A DNA stretch of 64,000 nucleotides from Torreya grandis (taxonomy: Eukaryota > Streptophyta > Pinopsida > Cupressales > Taxaceae), in contig JARHVA010001471.1 in NCBI GenBank assembly GCA_037957365.1, forward strand, positions 1,432,501 to 1,496,500, written 5' to 3'. Position numbers and translations under genes: made by a program. Under the pieces are notes generated by a model that saw only the letters and a program-made list of their open reading frames with translations, did no database searches and was not told the DNA's origin. This document shows, piece after piece, positions 1 through 10,683 of this stretch (within the stretch, counting starts at the first letter, position 1; each line of letters begins with the position of its first letter).

Positions 1-66
<66 letters not shown>
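1..66. repeat. AT dinucleotide microsatellite
   Basis: Almost pure (AT)n with two single interruptions (ATACAT). It begins at the window edge, so the true length is unknown. Confidence 0.95.
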
Positions 67-119
67 GATAATAACACGTGATCCCATGATCAAGATGCCC
101 AAATCCATCTAGATGCATG

Positions 120-1280
120 TTTTCACTATTGTTTAGGAAAATGGAAACACTAACAATAAATGTTATCAAAGATGGAGCTGCAGTTGGAGAACTCTACCTT
201 TGGTACTTCATGGATTGAAACTGGTACTAGAAATACATTTGAGATGGTATATAATGTCAATAAGTAGGTTATTGACCTCCCATCATGTCTGATCGAGAGA
301 CGTCTCACCCATTTTGACCTTAAGAATGCCCTTCTCAAAATAATAAAAATGTAGTTTTTTAGCCTAACTTCACATGTGTGTAAAATAAAAATAATAAATC
401 ATTGTAATGAACTAATAAAACCCTCCCATGCATGTCGAATCCTTATAGTTTCTCCCTAGAGAATGGCAATGGATCCTTCCAAACTAATACGTGGTACACG
501 TTTTAGTGATAGGTCCTGAAATGCAAATTTATTATAGTGAAGAGACAAGTGATTGTCCTCTAACTGACATTTATACCTCTAGGACCTCTAATAAATCATT
601 GTAACGAACTAAAAAAACCCTCCCATGAATGTTGAATCCTTATAATTTCACCCTAGAGAATGTCAATGGAACCTTCCAAACTCATCTGTGGTAAAAGTTT
701 CAGTGACAGGTTCTGAAATGCAAATTTATTATAGTGTAGAGATAAGTGATTGTCCTCTAACTGAAATTTATACCTCTAGGACCTCTAGGTGAAATATCTA
801 TCACTTTGAACATATATAAATAGGAAAATAACACATAATACCATGACCACGATGTCCAAATCCAACCAAAGCATTTTTTCACTACTATCTAAGAACATGC
901 AAACACTGAGAATAAATGTTGTCAAAGTTGAAGTTGTAGTTTAAGAACTCTACCTCTGGTGATTCATGACTTAAAACTGGTGCTTTAAACATGTTTGGGG
1001 TGGTGTATAACATCCAAGACCATGTTCTTGTCCTCCTATCATTCTCAGTCGAGAGACCCATGACCCATTCCAGCCTCAAGAATGCCCTTCCCAAAATAAG
1101 AAAAATGGAATTTTTAGTCTAACTTCAAGAGTGCATAAAAAATAAATTATAAGTTTTTAACACGAATCTAAAGAACTCTCCCATGTATTTTGAATCCCTC
1201 TAGTTTCACCTTAGAGCACGTTGATAGAACCTTCTAGAAGAATATGTGGCATAAGTTGTAGTGATGGGTCCTGAGTACTT
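120..1280. repeat. Diverged tandem repeat block, with a nested ~197-bp tandem duplication
   Basis: Two levels of repetition are visible. Bases 393-589 and 590-788 are adjacent copies of one ~197-bp unit that shares long blocks (for example CTGAAATGCAAATTTATTAT). A third partial copy lies near 1,160-1,280. On a larger scale, 120-390 recurs at about 855-1,155 (period ~735 bp), again as a direct repeat with many substitutions. No convincing protein is encoded; the short minus-strand frames at 150-338 and 885-1,094 are simply the two copies of the large unit. Origin unknown; it could be part of an old non-coding transposon. Confidence 0.8.
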
Positions 1281-1949
1281 ATATTAGGCTTATCTTAGAT
1301 TCAAGAATATGCAATTCTTTACTAACAATGTAGAATGCGTGAATGTGCAAGCTTGTTTGGCACCATTAACCTAAAAAATATTTGTTAGTAAGTAATAAAA
1401 AATAAAATTTATATGCACTACCTATAAAATCAATAAAATTTGGTAAAATTAAATACATCTACATTTGACAAATCAACATAGTTTAGAATTTCAATCCAAT
1501 AAACCACTAGGATCTACTCTAATCTTGATAGTAGAAAGAATAGTTTCATAGTCTGACTCACGAACTTTCCATTTACTCTCATTTAATGGCCTCCCATGAT
1601 ATGTGACCAATTGAATATTTACTTCAAGAACCAAATTTGGATACTATAGTTTCTTTTTAGATGTTTCAATGTCTTCAAACAAACATACATCTAATTTTTT
1701 ATAGGATATCATTGACACCAAGTTCTAGTGACAACTACAGACCCAATAGGATAGTTAATATTTTCTCCATCTATGACTTGGGAAGTCATTATTTTATTTT
1801 CCTCTACATATTGATATAAGTAGTAATCTATTCCTTCTTAATTATCCTCATCAACAATAATTGCAAAAAATGTCATGTATCATAAAAAACAAAATTTTAA
1901 TGATGTTGTCAAGATAGACAATGAAATAAATAGTACATAATGATTAATC
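1281..1949. other. AT-rich stretch, nothing recognised
   Basis: No open frame of note, no repeat partner in the window and no RNA gene recognised. It could be the far 3' part of the transposase remnant that reads on the minus strand from 3,110. Confidence 0.4.
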
Positions 1950-3110
1950 TTCTACCTAGTTGCACTATATCAGATACGTGGTCAAATTCATGTGATGATG
2001 TCATATCTATAATTTGTAATGTTGATGTAACTTTTATGTGTTGATTGAAATTAAAAATTTGCAACTCCATTCGTCTACCCATTCTTTTGATTCACACTCA
2101 TTCTAGACAGAGTCCATACATGTAGAATAACAATATGTCAATTGTCTTGTATAAATATTCTGAGAACTTGTATTTGAGCTACGAAATGAGTGGAGCTCAC
2201 TTGATCCTATTACAATAATATAATCCTCATACTTTGCCAAGTGTTCTTCCTCCATTAACTAGAAATATCTATGAATAATATAATTTTATTGAGCACCATG
2301 GCCCATTTTCTCATTACACCATTCAATAATGGTTGTTGCATTAGTCAAAATATCACCATTTTCAAGCCTCAAATCTTCTCTTGCAATGACTCTTTTACAC
2401 ATGTTCAACATAGTTATGCTCCACTTTTCCATGGCCAGCCTTAGTGGAACTTCAAATATGTTCTACACTAGTGGTAACATGTATTTTGCTCAATCGGTAA
2501 AACATTTACGCGTTCTTTAATTATGATGTGCAATTATCTAACCAAATATAATGTTGATTGAAATTAATTTTCCTCTCAGTCAACTATCCATAGAACATCT
2601 CAAAACAACCTTGCATATACTCTTCACATTATGATCAATCATCACTGACATAGAAATGGTACTCTCTTAATATTTTTTGATCTTGTTGTGTACTATCAAG
2701 TGCATGCATGAATTCTATATACATGAATATGACAACCTATATTGAGTTGTAATATTGTGACTAAACTTCTATTTGTGGTTTCAATATGTAATTCTTAGCA
2801 AAGTTGACTACTGAAATAATATAATTAAGTGGGATTGTGTCCTTTCATAGATTGAAATGTTCATCTAACTATGTAGCCTTCTGTGTGTGCCTTGCATACT
2901 CATAAACAATTTCCTCCCTGAATTTGATCATAAATTCTAAATCATGTATCTTTTCTATAACAATCCCATAACTTTTAGATTCTTTGTCATCTTTTACTTG
3001 ATAAGTCACAAATTTGTATTTGTTCAAACAAGGCTGCCTTCTATCATTGACTTTATTTTTTTTATAGATTTGAGGAGTACTTAGAATACTCTTTTCAATA
3101 TGCATTCATT
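1950..3110 (-). pseudogene. Degenerate DDE-type transposase-like protein
   Basis: Reading the minus strand leftwards from about 3,105 gives a protein-like series of blocks broken by stops and frameshifts. One block is an open 78-residue segment at 2,869-3,105 (Lys/Glu-rich, with YGIVIEKIHDLEFMIKF). It is followed by blocks resembling VNFAKNYILKPQIEV, HALDSTQQDQKILREYHFYV, NFNQHYIWLDNC, AGHGKVEHN and finally ESKEWVDEW. This order (acidic residue in an xDFAENY-like block, SDD, DGC/DNC, GHGKGEHD) resembles a family of plant and animal transposon proteins with an RNase H-like catalytic fold. That likeness is from memory and the superfamily (MULE, hAT or other) is not resolved. The first presumed catalytic Asp reads Asn. 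Many stops are at former Gln or Arg codons. No terminal inverted repeats were found. Confidence 0.5.
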
Positions 3111-4132
3111 CCAATATAATAACATATTAATAAATTGTTAGATTGCTACATTATAACATATAAGTCCCTATATTTATAATAAAGGGTATTGCTGAAAATG
3201 ACAAATGAGAAGTAGAGTTATAACATCAAAAAGGTGGAGTTACAATATCACACAAATAACTCTACTTAAATTAATTTAATAAAAGATAAATATATAAATA
3301 TTGCGTCAAAAATTATATGACATCAATATAGAACTCAATATTCTATCTTATTAGTAATGATTTCATATCTCGAATATAAGTTGATATTTTTGTTCTTCCT
3401 TTTTTTAATATGAGTTCATTCACCCCTTTTTTCTTTCCGCTTTCTTGTTATTAGAAATCTATATATGCATGAATCTCATCAAAATATAAATTCAAGTAAC
3501 CTATAAATAAACAGAGAACTCTACACACTTTATTGGAATTAGTTATACTATACAATGTTGTTTTATTGACATCTTTGTTATCTTTAAAGAATATGACATT
3601 AAGAAATACTAACTTGTGCATTTTAACAATTAATTTTAACATTTAGACCCCCAAACTAAATCTTTATCCATTTCAATGTGTAATATTTATTTATTTTAGG
3701 GTTTTTGGGAAGGCACACATCTAAGATAAAAAATAAACATTTAGTAAATAAAATGGAAAATATTTATTGTAATTCGTTGACTTATTATCACCATATAGTT
3801 TTACGAAGATAATATAGAATCTATCAAGATCATTTATATGATTAAAAACTATCTACCTTTATTTCCTTGTTACTTTATTCAATAAAAATGGATTACATTA
3901 TTCAAACAAGTGCAAAAATTTGTACTCTTTTACACTTTTGCAATGTTTGAAATTTGCAAAACTTTAATGTTTGTACAAGAAATAGTAATGAGATGGTTAC
4001 TCTTCAATAAACAAATAAAAGCCCAACAAATATTTAATAAAATCCAAATCAAATGTAAGCATTTTATTATTTGATTGCTTATTATAGCTCTAACATCATT
4101 TCCCTAAGGTATGTATTTTCCCACACTAATGT
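3111..4132. other. AT-rich intergenic DNA, nothing recognised
   Basis: Only short spurious frames. No repeat or transposon signature was found. The right end (4,081-4,132) is the 3' side of the minus-strand peptide gene, so its polyadenylation region probably lies here. Confidence 0.5.
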
Positions 4133-4508
4133 TTATTGATGAGTAGAAACGGGCAAAGCAGCCGCTTTTTCTTTTCTTCCGCCATTAGTAGAGGCGGCCT
4201 GCTCAGCCATGGTGCAGCATTCAATACACCCCCACTCATCCAAATAACAACACCGTTTACATCCTGTTACATAGTGGTCTCTTCTTGGCGGCGCCACCGG
4301 CCCTGCACTTACATTCATCAATCATTTACAAATTACAGACACAGTTATCTATTACAACATATAAAATTAATTAATTACCTGGTGGTGTAGTTGCTTTATT
4401 CTCACCAAAATCAACACCATCTGTTCTGTCTATGGCTGAGACTGCAGACAAGATAAGGAAGAGGGAAAATATGCAGAGATATGAAAGGAGAGTAACCTTC
4501 CCAGCCAT
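4133..4508 (-). CDS. Small secreted cysteine-rich peptide, two exons
   Basis: Exon 1 is 4508-4379 and exon 2 is 4302-4133 on the minus strand, joined across a 76-nt intron with GT-AG ends. The splice keeps frame (43 codons plus one base, then 170 bases) and gives 99 residues ending in TAA. Residues 1-25 are a clear signal peptide: MAGK, then a long hydrophobic run (LLSYLCIFSLFLILSAVSA). The mature peptide has an acidic/Thr-Pro stretch, then GPVAPPRRDHYVTG, then a six-cysteine cluster with spacing C-x2-CC-x6-C-x2-CC (GCKRCCYLDEWGCIECC), and a basic, Ala-rich tail. The Cys cluster resembles the C-terminal Cys-rich domain of plant class II glycine-rich proteins (the AtGRP3 group, which bind wall-associated kinases), but the Gly-rich part is absent. 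Function is therefore inferred only as a secreted or apoplastic Cys-rich peptide. GC content is well above the surroundings and there are no internal stops, unlike everything else here. A longer in-frame upstream ATG (4685) exists, but it would precede the TATA box and hide the signal peptide, so 4508 is preferred. Confidence 0.8.
4303..4378 (-). other. Intron of the secreted peptide gene
   Basis: On the minus strand it starts GTAATTAATT directly after CCACCAG and ends TAAGTGCAG before GGCCGG. The intron is AT-rich while both exon edges are GC-rich, as in plant introns. Its 76-nt length is near the plant minimum. Confidence 0.8.
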
Positions 4509-4550
4509 GTTGTTGTCAATTCTTTTTTTGAAGTAGAGAAAAGATTGGAG

Positions 4551-4561
4551 AGTATATATAG
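4551..4561 (-). promoter_or_regulatory. TATA box of the peptide gene
   Basis: Minus strand CTATATATACT, about 45 nt upstream of the ATG at 4508. This predicts a short 5' leader of roughly 15-20 nt. Confidence 0.65.
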
Positions 4562-4660
4562 ATGAAATGTTTGAGATGGAGTTTAAAACAAGATTACTGA
4601 GAGTCAAAGGTGGCGGGCTTACAAGTGACGGTGAAGTCCGCCATGAGAGAGGATAATGTG

Positions 4661-4668
4661 TCACGTGA
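4661..4668 (-). promoter_or_regulatory. G-box (TCACGTGA palindrome)
   Basis: A perfect CACGTG core about 100 nt upstream of the TATA box. In plants this core binds bZIP and bHLH factors (ABA, light or stress responses). Supports regulated expression of the peptide gene; function is inferred from position only. Confidence 0.5.
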
Positions 4669-4689
4669 ACATTCAATTTAGCCACTGTA

Positions 4690-5050
4690 ATTGAATGAGA
4701 ATAATAAAGTCAAATTTCACTTCTGCCTTATGTTTTTTTAGAATGCCAATCTCGAGTGACATGCATGCAATTTTGAGTCGTATACAAGTTTAGGTCGTTA
4801 TACATCGAATATTGTTTATAGGAGTTGATTATATATTATTTCAATAATACATTGAGATTGATGGATGTTGTGAGGTCTAATTTTTTTACTTGTAAATACA
4901 AATATTAAATTTATGTTATATTTATTTTATAATTAATTAATTATTTTGGTCATTTTGTTTTTTTTTAATGAAAAAAAGTATATAATTATTTTAGTTTTAT
5001 TTTTTTCTCATTTTAAGTGTATTATAAAAAAATTTGGCTTATAAGTATCT
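4690..5050. other. AT-rich spacer between peptide gene and LINE
   Basis: Poly-T and poly-A runs and no open frame. It may include the eroded 3' end of the LINE, whose reading frame fades at about 5,053. Confidence 0.4.
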
Positions 5051-5052
5051 TA

Positions 5053-5621
5053 TCATGATTTTATGGAAAATGTACTAAGACAATAAATTATGAGTGCCAA
5101 ATTTGTAATGAGTGTGTTTTTGGTTGTATCTACATCAAAAAATAGAAGAATATCATCCACAAACAACAAGTGGGTGAGGAAGATGGAATGACTAACCTTA
5201 ACCCCCTTAATCGAGCCACTACATTTGGATACATGAAGAAGTTGACTCAGCCCTTCAACAATCAAAAGGAATAACAAAGGAGAGAGGGTAAACCCTGCCT
5301 TAATCCACAAGAGGAGCTAAAAAAGGTGGATGTTGAGTCATTAATAAGGCAAAAATATGGATGAAAGGTATCCCATAATCCAATTAACCATTTGAATTTG
5401 GAAACCAACATGAAACATAATCAATCTAATGTAGAGCCAGTCCACTTTGTTAAAAGCCTTTGTAAGATCCAACTTAAGAACCACCGTCGATAACTTATTC
5501 GATTTGATGGAGTGTAGACCTTCTTGTGCAACCCTTATGGCATCATGAATTTGCCTCCCATGTAAGAATATAAATTGTTCCTTGGAGATGGATTTATAAA
5601 GAAAACCTTTAATCCAAATGG
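5053..5621 (-). pseudogene. LINE (L1-type) reverse transcriptase, C-terminal part
   Basis: Minus-strand reading from 5,621 gives typical non-LTR RT blocks: FLHGRQIHDAIRVAQEGLHS, then LDLTKAFNKVDWLY, then a frame with LSPLLFLLIVEGLS and the catalytic box FVDDILLF near 5,150. The frame fades soon after the catalytic box, so thumb, RNase H and 3' UTR are missing or unrecognisable. It is the direct continuation of the RT at 10,684-10,995, from which it is separated only by the copia element. Stops and frameshifts make it dead. Confidence 0.9.
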
Positions 5622-6121
5622 TGTTAGGATAAAATAAAACATAGATTTATCCCTAAATTATATACAAGAGAAACTATGAAATTAATCAATCAAACATATA
5701 GAAAATAATCATAAACATGCAAAAAATAAGAGACACTAGATTTAATGTGTTTCACCCAAGATGGGTTACATCCACCAAACTTATCCAATATATTATTTCC
5801 AGTAATACAAGGGAGAATTAAATCTTGCAACAAAACATGTTACACATCTCTACCTTCTCTGCCTCATCTCTATGTACAATATCTTTTTTTCATCTTAGCC
5901 ATGTAACAATACATTTTAGGGTGAAAAACACCTAAAAATAACCTCTACTGTCAAATCTATAAACCTTTAATCAATGGCCCAGATTGACTACAAAATTATA
6001 ATTTTACAAGGCAATCCCCCGTGCCATCATGGATACAAAGAATAGGATCCAAAACCTAGTCGAAATAACATCATAATTTTAACCTCTGATCCTAAAAGAC
6101 AATCAAGATCCACACCCAACA
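5622..6121 (-). repeat. 3' LTR of the copia element
   Basis: 500 bp, matching 10,177-10,678 from end to end with scattered substitutions. Confidence 0.95.
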
Positions 6122-6140
6122 ATCTCCCACTTGGATACTT
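6122..6140 (-). promoter_or_regulatory. Polypurine tract of the copia element
   Basis: Minus strand AAGTATCCAAGTGGGAGAT lies directly before the 3' LTR. GTGGGAGAT is the usual form in plant copia elements; it primes plus-strand DNA synthesis. Confidence 0.85.
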
Positions 6141-7560
6141 ATTGCAACAACTCCACCACTACTGCATCCACTATAGTATTTGCACCTAGACAAAGTCATT
6201 TATTTAATTATCATCCATGAAGACCAATCAAAGTTGAAAAAATATTTAGCTTTTCTCTTCTAACTACCTTGGTCATCATATCTGCAAGATTTTTACTGGT
6301 ATGTATCTTCTCCAATTTTAGTTTCTCTTCCTCTATCACTGAATGAATGAAATGATATTGCAACTGAATATGTTTTGTCATAGAGTGAAAAACTTAGTTT
6401 TTGGCTAAATGGATTACACTCTAACTATCACTATATAGAGTAAATATTTCTTTACTATGTCCCAATTCTTCTATCAACCTCTATAACTAAATTATTTCCT
6501 TGCTTGATTTTGTAGTAGAAACATACTCAGCCTCTATGGTTGAAAGTGCCACAACCTTCTATAACCACGATACCCAACTAACTATTGTACCACCTACTAT
6601 AAACACATACCCTATAATTCTTCTACCATCCAAGTCACCTACCATATCTAAGTCAACATATCCCTTTAATGTCACATCTGACGCACCATAACTTAACACT
6701 ATATCTATGGTCCCTCTTAAGTAATGAAGGATCCATTTTACTGCCTTCCAATGTTCTTTTCATGGATCACTCATGAACCTACTCACCACTACCACTACAT
6801 GTGCAATGCTCAACCTTGTACACACCATTGCATACATTAAACTACCAACTGTTGATGAGTATGGAATTTTAGACATTAGGTTCTTTTCTTATGATTTAAG
6901 ACATTCTTCCTTTGTTAATTTAAAGTGTGCAACTAAAGGTGTCCCAACTAATTTTGCATCCTGCATATTAAATATTTTCAACACTTTTCAGATGCACTCT
7001 CCCTATGATAATTATAGCTTCCTATTCTTTCTATCTTTGGTTACCTGCATACCAAGTATATGTTTAGATGCACCTTGATCCTTCATAGAAAAGCAATCAC
7101 TTAACTATTTTTTGAGTACATTAATATTTTGCATGTTGGAATCAACTACAAGTACATCATCTACATATAAAAGGAAAATAATGTAGCTATCAATTTCAAA
7201 ACTTTTAAAATATACCCAATGGTCTGAATGACATCTACAATAACCCTGTTCTATCATAAAATTGTCAAACTTTAAATACCATTGTCTTGGAGCTTGTTTA
7301 AGGCCATACAAGCCCTTCTTTAATCTGTACACCATTTTTTCTTTGCCTTTGACTTCATATCCCTATGGCTGCTCCATATATATTTCTTCCTCCAAGTCAC
7401 CATGAAGGAATGCAGTCTTTACATCTAACTATTCAAGGTGAAAATCTTCTACTACTACCAAACTTAAAATAGTTCTTATAGAAGTCATTTTAACTAATGA
7501 AGAAAATATTTCATCAAAGTCTATACCTTTCTTTTGTGCAAAACCTTTAACCACCCTTCT
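6141..7560 (-). pseudogene. Copia reverse transcriptase and RNase H
   Basis: The RT starts near 7,560 (minus) with KGFAQKKGIDFDEIFS and DVKTAFLHGDLEEEIYM, followed by the open segment 7,335-7,105 holding YGLKQAPRQWY and the catalytic box LLYVDD. The RNase H tail, near 6,400-6,230, reads TKHIQLQYHFIHSVIEEE and then NLADMMTKVV, which match the ends of copia polyproteins. Conserved blocks are kept, but Gln and Trp codons are often stops and there are frameshifts between blocks. Not functional. Confidence 0.93.
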
Positions 7561-9000
7561 GGCCTTGAATTTATTTTTACCTCCATTGTCCTCCTTTATC
7601 CATTATACCCACTTATTCTACAATGCCTTCTTTCCTTTGGGAAGCTCCACTAAATCCCATGTTTGGTTTTCCATTAGAGCATCATGCTCCTCATCCATAG
7701 CTTTTTCCCACTTATCCTTGGCATCAATTTACACTTCTTCATATCTTTTTGGTTCACCACCATCTGTAAGTAATAAATAATATAAAGAAAGAGAAAAATG
7801 ATTAGGTGATCTACTTACTCTTGCAGATATTTTAACAGGAGTTTGAGGTACCTGTTCCTTTTGCACATTCTGATCAGGAACCTTTGGGACATGTTTTTCT
7901 ATAATGTCTTTTAATACTTTATATTCCTTTTTAGATTCTTCTTGCTTCTTTTTCTGTGGCTAGTCCTTGTATATGACTTTTTTATTGAACACATCTCTAC
8001 TCTTGATTATTTTCTTATCCTCTACATTCCACAACTAGAATCTGAAGTCATCAATTCTATAACCAATAAATGTGCATTTATAAGACTTAGCTTCTAACTT
8101 ATTCCTATGATCTTTGTTAATATAATAAAATGCCTCACAACTGTCAATATAATAAAATACCTTACAACCAAAAAATCTTAGAAAAGAATAATCTACATTC
8201 TTTCCAGTCCATGCCTCTTCTGGTATTCTACCATCCATAGCACTAGAAGGTCCTATATTTATTAGGTCAACTACAATAGTTATAGCATCTACCCAAAATT
8301 ATAAAGGCAAGCTTGTATGCAATCTCATGCATTTGGCATGCTCCATGATAGTCTTGTTCATTCTTTTTGACACATCATTCTATTGTGGTGTTCTTGGAAC
8401 TATATTCTATCTATGAATTCCACTTTTAAAATAGTAATTGTTAAAAGTGTTACTGTAATACTCACCTTTATTATCTGATATGAGACATTTTAATTTTAAA
8501 CCTGTTTCATTTTCAACTAAAGCTTTCTATTTCTTAAATGTATCAAAAATATTAGACTTCCTTTTTATACAGTATACCAAAATCTTCCTAGTTTCATCAT
8601 TAATAAAAGTAACATAATAATATGAACCATGAAGTCAAGATACATGAGCTAGTCTCCATACAGCTGTATGCACAAGCTCTAATTTTTGCTCCTTCCTAGC
8701 TAGTCCAACCCTAAGAAACCTCACACATTTTTGTTTCCCATATACACAATGCTCACAAAAGTCCAAATCTAATTCTTTCAAACCTGGTAGTTTATCTTTC
8801 GCATGTAGGGTTTTCATTCCCTTTTCACTCATGTGGCTAAGTTTGTAATGCCACAAAGTTGCATCTTTACCTGTAGCAGCTACAACATAAGATGAATTAA
8901 CATTATCTATAGACAAATATAAAGTGCCTACTTTCTTACCTTTTACAACCACTAATAAATCCTTTGTAACCTTCCATGATTCAGCTATAAATGTGACCAT
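7561..9000 (-). pseudogene. Copia GAG-pre-integrase and integrase
   Basis: The open frame 9,000-8,635 has the GAG-pre-integrase zinc block, with LWHYKLSHMSEKGM and FCEHCVYGKQKCVRF (the HHCC finger). The catalytic core reads poorly through 8,640-8,240. The open frame 8,238-8,035 (PEEAWTGKNVDYSFLRFFGC) is the conserved C-terminal end of the core. The stretch down to 7,561 links integrase to RT and is Lys/Glu/Pro-rich. Interrupted by several stops. Confidence 0.9.
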
Positions 9001-9316
9001 ATAACCCTCACTATTGAGCTACCATGTAGAGATCAAATTTATCCTCAAGCTTGGAACATGCTTGAGATCCTTTAGCACCCAAGTGTTTTCATTTTATAAT
9101 TTAACGTGAACACTTCCTTTTCCAATAATAATATAGGGTTCATCATCACCAAGGTAAACATTCCCATAATTACCTTAAACATAATCTATAAAATAATGTC
9201 TATGAGGGGTAGCATGAAAAGAAATACCTGAATCTAAACCCCAAGATTTAGCAATATTATCTAGAGAAAGTATGAGAGCATCTTGTAATACATCACCTAC
9301 TACATTTGCTTCTCTA

Positions 9317-10102
9317 TTACCTTCCTGATGGTCCACCCAATTTATCCTTTCTAAACCATAACTCTTTCTTTCTATATCCTAGCTTGCCACAGATACAATA
9401 GTCCATCTTGCCTCTTGATTTAGATCTTACACCCCCTTTTGATTTTCCATGGTTTCCTCTTCCTCTATTCTTCTGCCTTATTTTATTCTCCACTTTTAAT
9501 GTGTTTCTATGTATATATGTTTCACCTGTGCTTTTCCTTTGCATTTACTCACTTACGATAACACCCATCACATCTTCAAACTTAAGTTTGGCATTGTTAG
9601 ACACATAGTTGCTTATTGCCATTACCAAGCTATTCTAGCTTTCAGGCAAGGAACAAAGAATAAGAAGAGCCCTAAATTCAGCATCAAAGTCAATAGTTAT
9701 AGAATGTAACTGACTAGTAACCATGTTGAACTCATTTAAATGATCTGGGACTAAACCATTTTCAGACATTTTCATATTAAACAAATTTTTAATCAAAAAT
9801 ATTTTATTTAAGGTAGAGGGTTTTTCATATAAATTGCCTAATGCATTCATAATACCTTCTATTGTCTTTTATTATGTTATGTGGAATGCTATAGAAGATG
9901 CAAGACTCAACTATATGGTTCCAAAGGCTTTTTGGCCCAGTAGTTCCCAATCTTCATTTGACATTGTCGATGGCTTCTTGGCTTGCCCTCCCAATGGCAA
10001 ATATAGGTCCTTTTGGTAAAGGTAATCCTCCATCTGCATCTTCCACAATCCAAAGTTCTATCTATTGAACTTCTCCACCTTATATTTATTTTCATCCACC
10101 AT
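9317..10102 (-). pseudogene. Copia gag (UBN2-type capsid) with decayed zinc knuckle
   Basis: A start at 10,102 gives MVDENKYKVEKFN, then FGLWKMQMEDYLYQKDLY, then NLFNMKMSENG, DHLNEFNMVTSQL and RALLILCSLPES: the standard order of plant copia gag. Downstream, 9,544-9,317 has a basic region and a decayed nucleic-acid-binding knuckle (CICGKLGYRKKE) where His has become Tyr and a Cys has been lost. Stops and frameshifts separate the blocks. Confidence 0.92.
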
Positions 10103-10162
10103 AGCTCCCACTTAAGGTCAAACCCTTTTCTTCCCATGATTTAAAATTATGCAAAAATGTTT

Positions 10163-10174
10163 GCTCTGATACCA
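10163..10174 (-). promoter_or_regulatory. Primer-binding site of the copia element (tRNA-iMet type)
   Basis: Minus strand TGGTATCAGAGC, two bases inside the 5' LTR. This is the classic complement of the initiator methionine tRNA 3' end. Confidence 0.93.
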
Positions 10175-10176
10175 CT

Positions 10177-10678
10177 TGTTAGGATAACATAAAACATACA
10201 TTTATCCCCAAATTTTATACAAAAGAAACTATGAAATGAATCAGTCAAACATACAGAAAATAATCATAAACATGCACAAAATATGAGATACCACATTTAA
10301 TGTGGTTCACCCAAGATGGGCTACATCCACCAAACTTGTCTAGTATATTGTTTCTAGTAATACAAGGGAGAAACAAATCCTGCAACAAAACTTGTTACAC
10401 CTCTCTACCTTCTCTTCCTTCTCTTTGTGTACAATACCTTTTTTTTTCATCTTAGCCATGTAACAATACATTTTACGGAAAAAAAACACCTAAATATAAC
10501 CTCTACCATTAGATCTAGAAACTTTAATCAATAACCCAGATTGACTACAAAATTACAATTTTACAAGGCAACCCCTCGTGCCATCATGGATACAAATAAT
10601 AGGATCTAAAACCTAGCTGAAATAACATCAAAATTTTAACCTCTAATCCTAGAAGATAATCAGGCTCCACACCCAACA
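10177..10678 (-). repeat. 5' LTR of the copia element
   Basis: 502 bp, partner of 5,622-6,121. Borders TGTTAGGATA and CACCCAACA. Confidence 0.95.
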
Positions 10679-10683
10679 AATGG

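Larger units (their letters stand above)
5622..10678 (-). mobile_element. Complete Ty1/copia LTR retrotransposon inserted in the LINE
   Basis: A 5,057-bp element on the minus strand. LTRs lie at 5,622-6,121 and 10,177-10,678, with TGTT...AACA ends, flanked by a perfect 5-bp target duplication AATGG (5,617-5,621 and 10,679-10,683). A primer-binding site, polypurine tract, gag, integrase, RT and RNase H are all recognisable in copia order (IN before RT). The two LTRs differ at roughly 11% of positions by hand count, so it is an old insertion, and all genes carry stops. The LINE protein reads straight across the insertion once the element and one AATGG are removed. Confidence 0.97.

Noticed and set aside
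4136..4390. Plus-strand open frame overlapping the secreted peptide gene
   Set aside because: Shadow of the minus-strand exons; no promoter or domain, while the minus strand has signal peptide, splice sites and TATA box.
4371..4685. Unspliced 104-residue protein starting at 4,685
   Set aside because: It would start upstream of the TATA box, bury the signal peptide and run into the intron; the spliced 99-residue model explains both exons.
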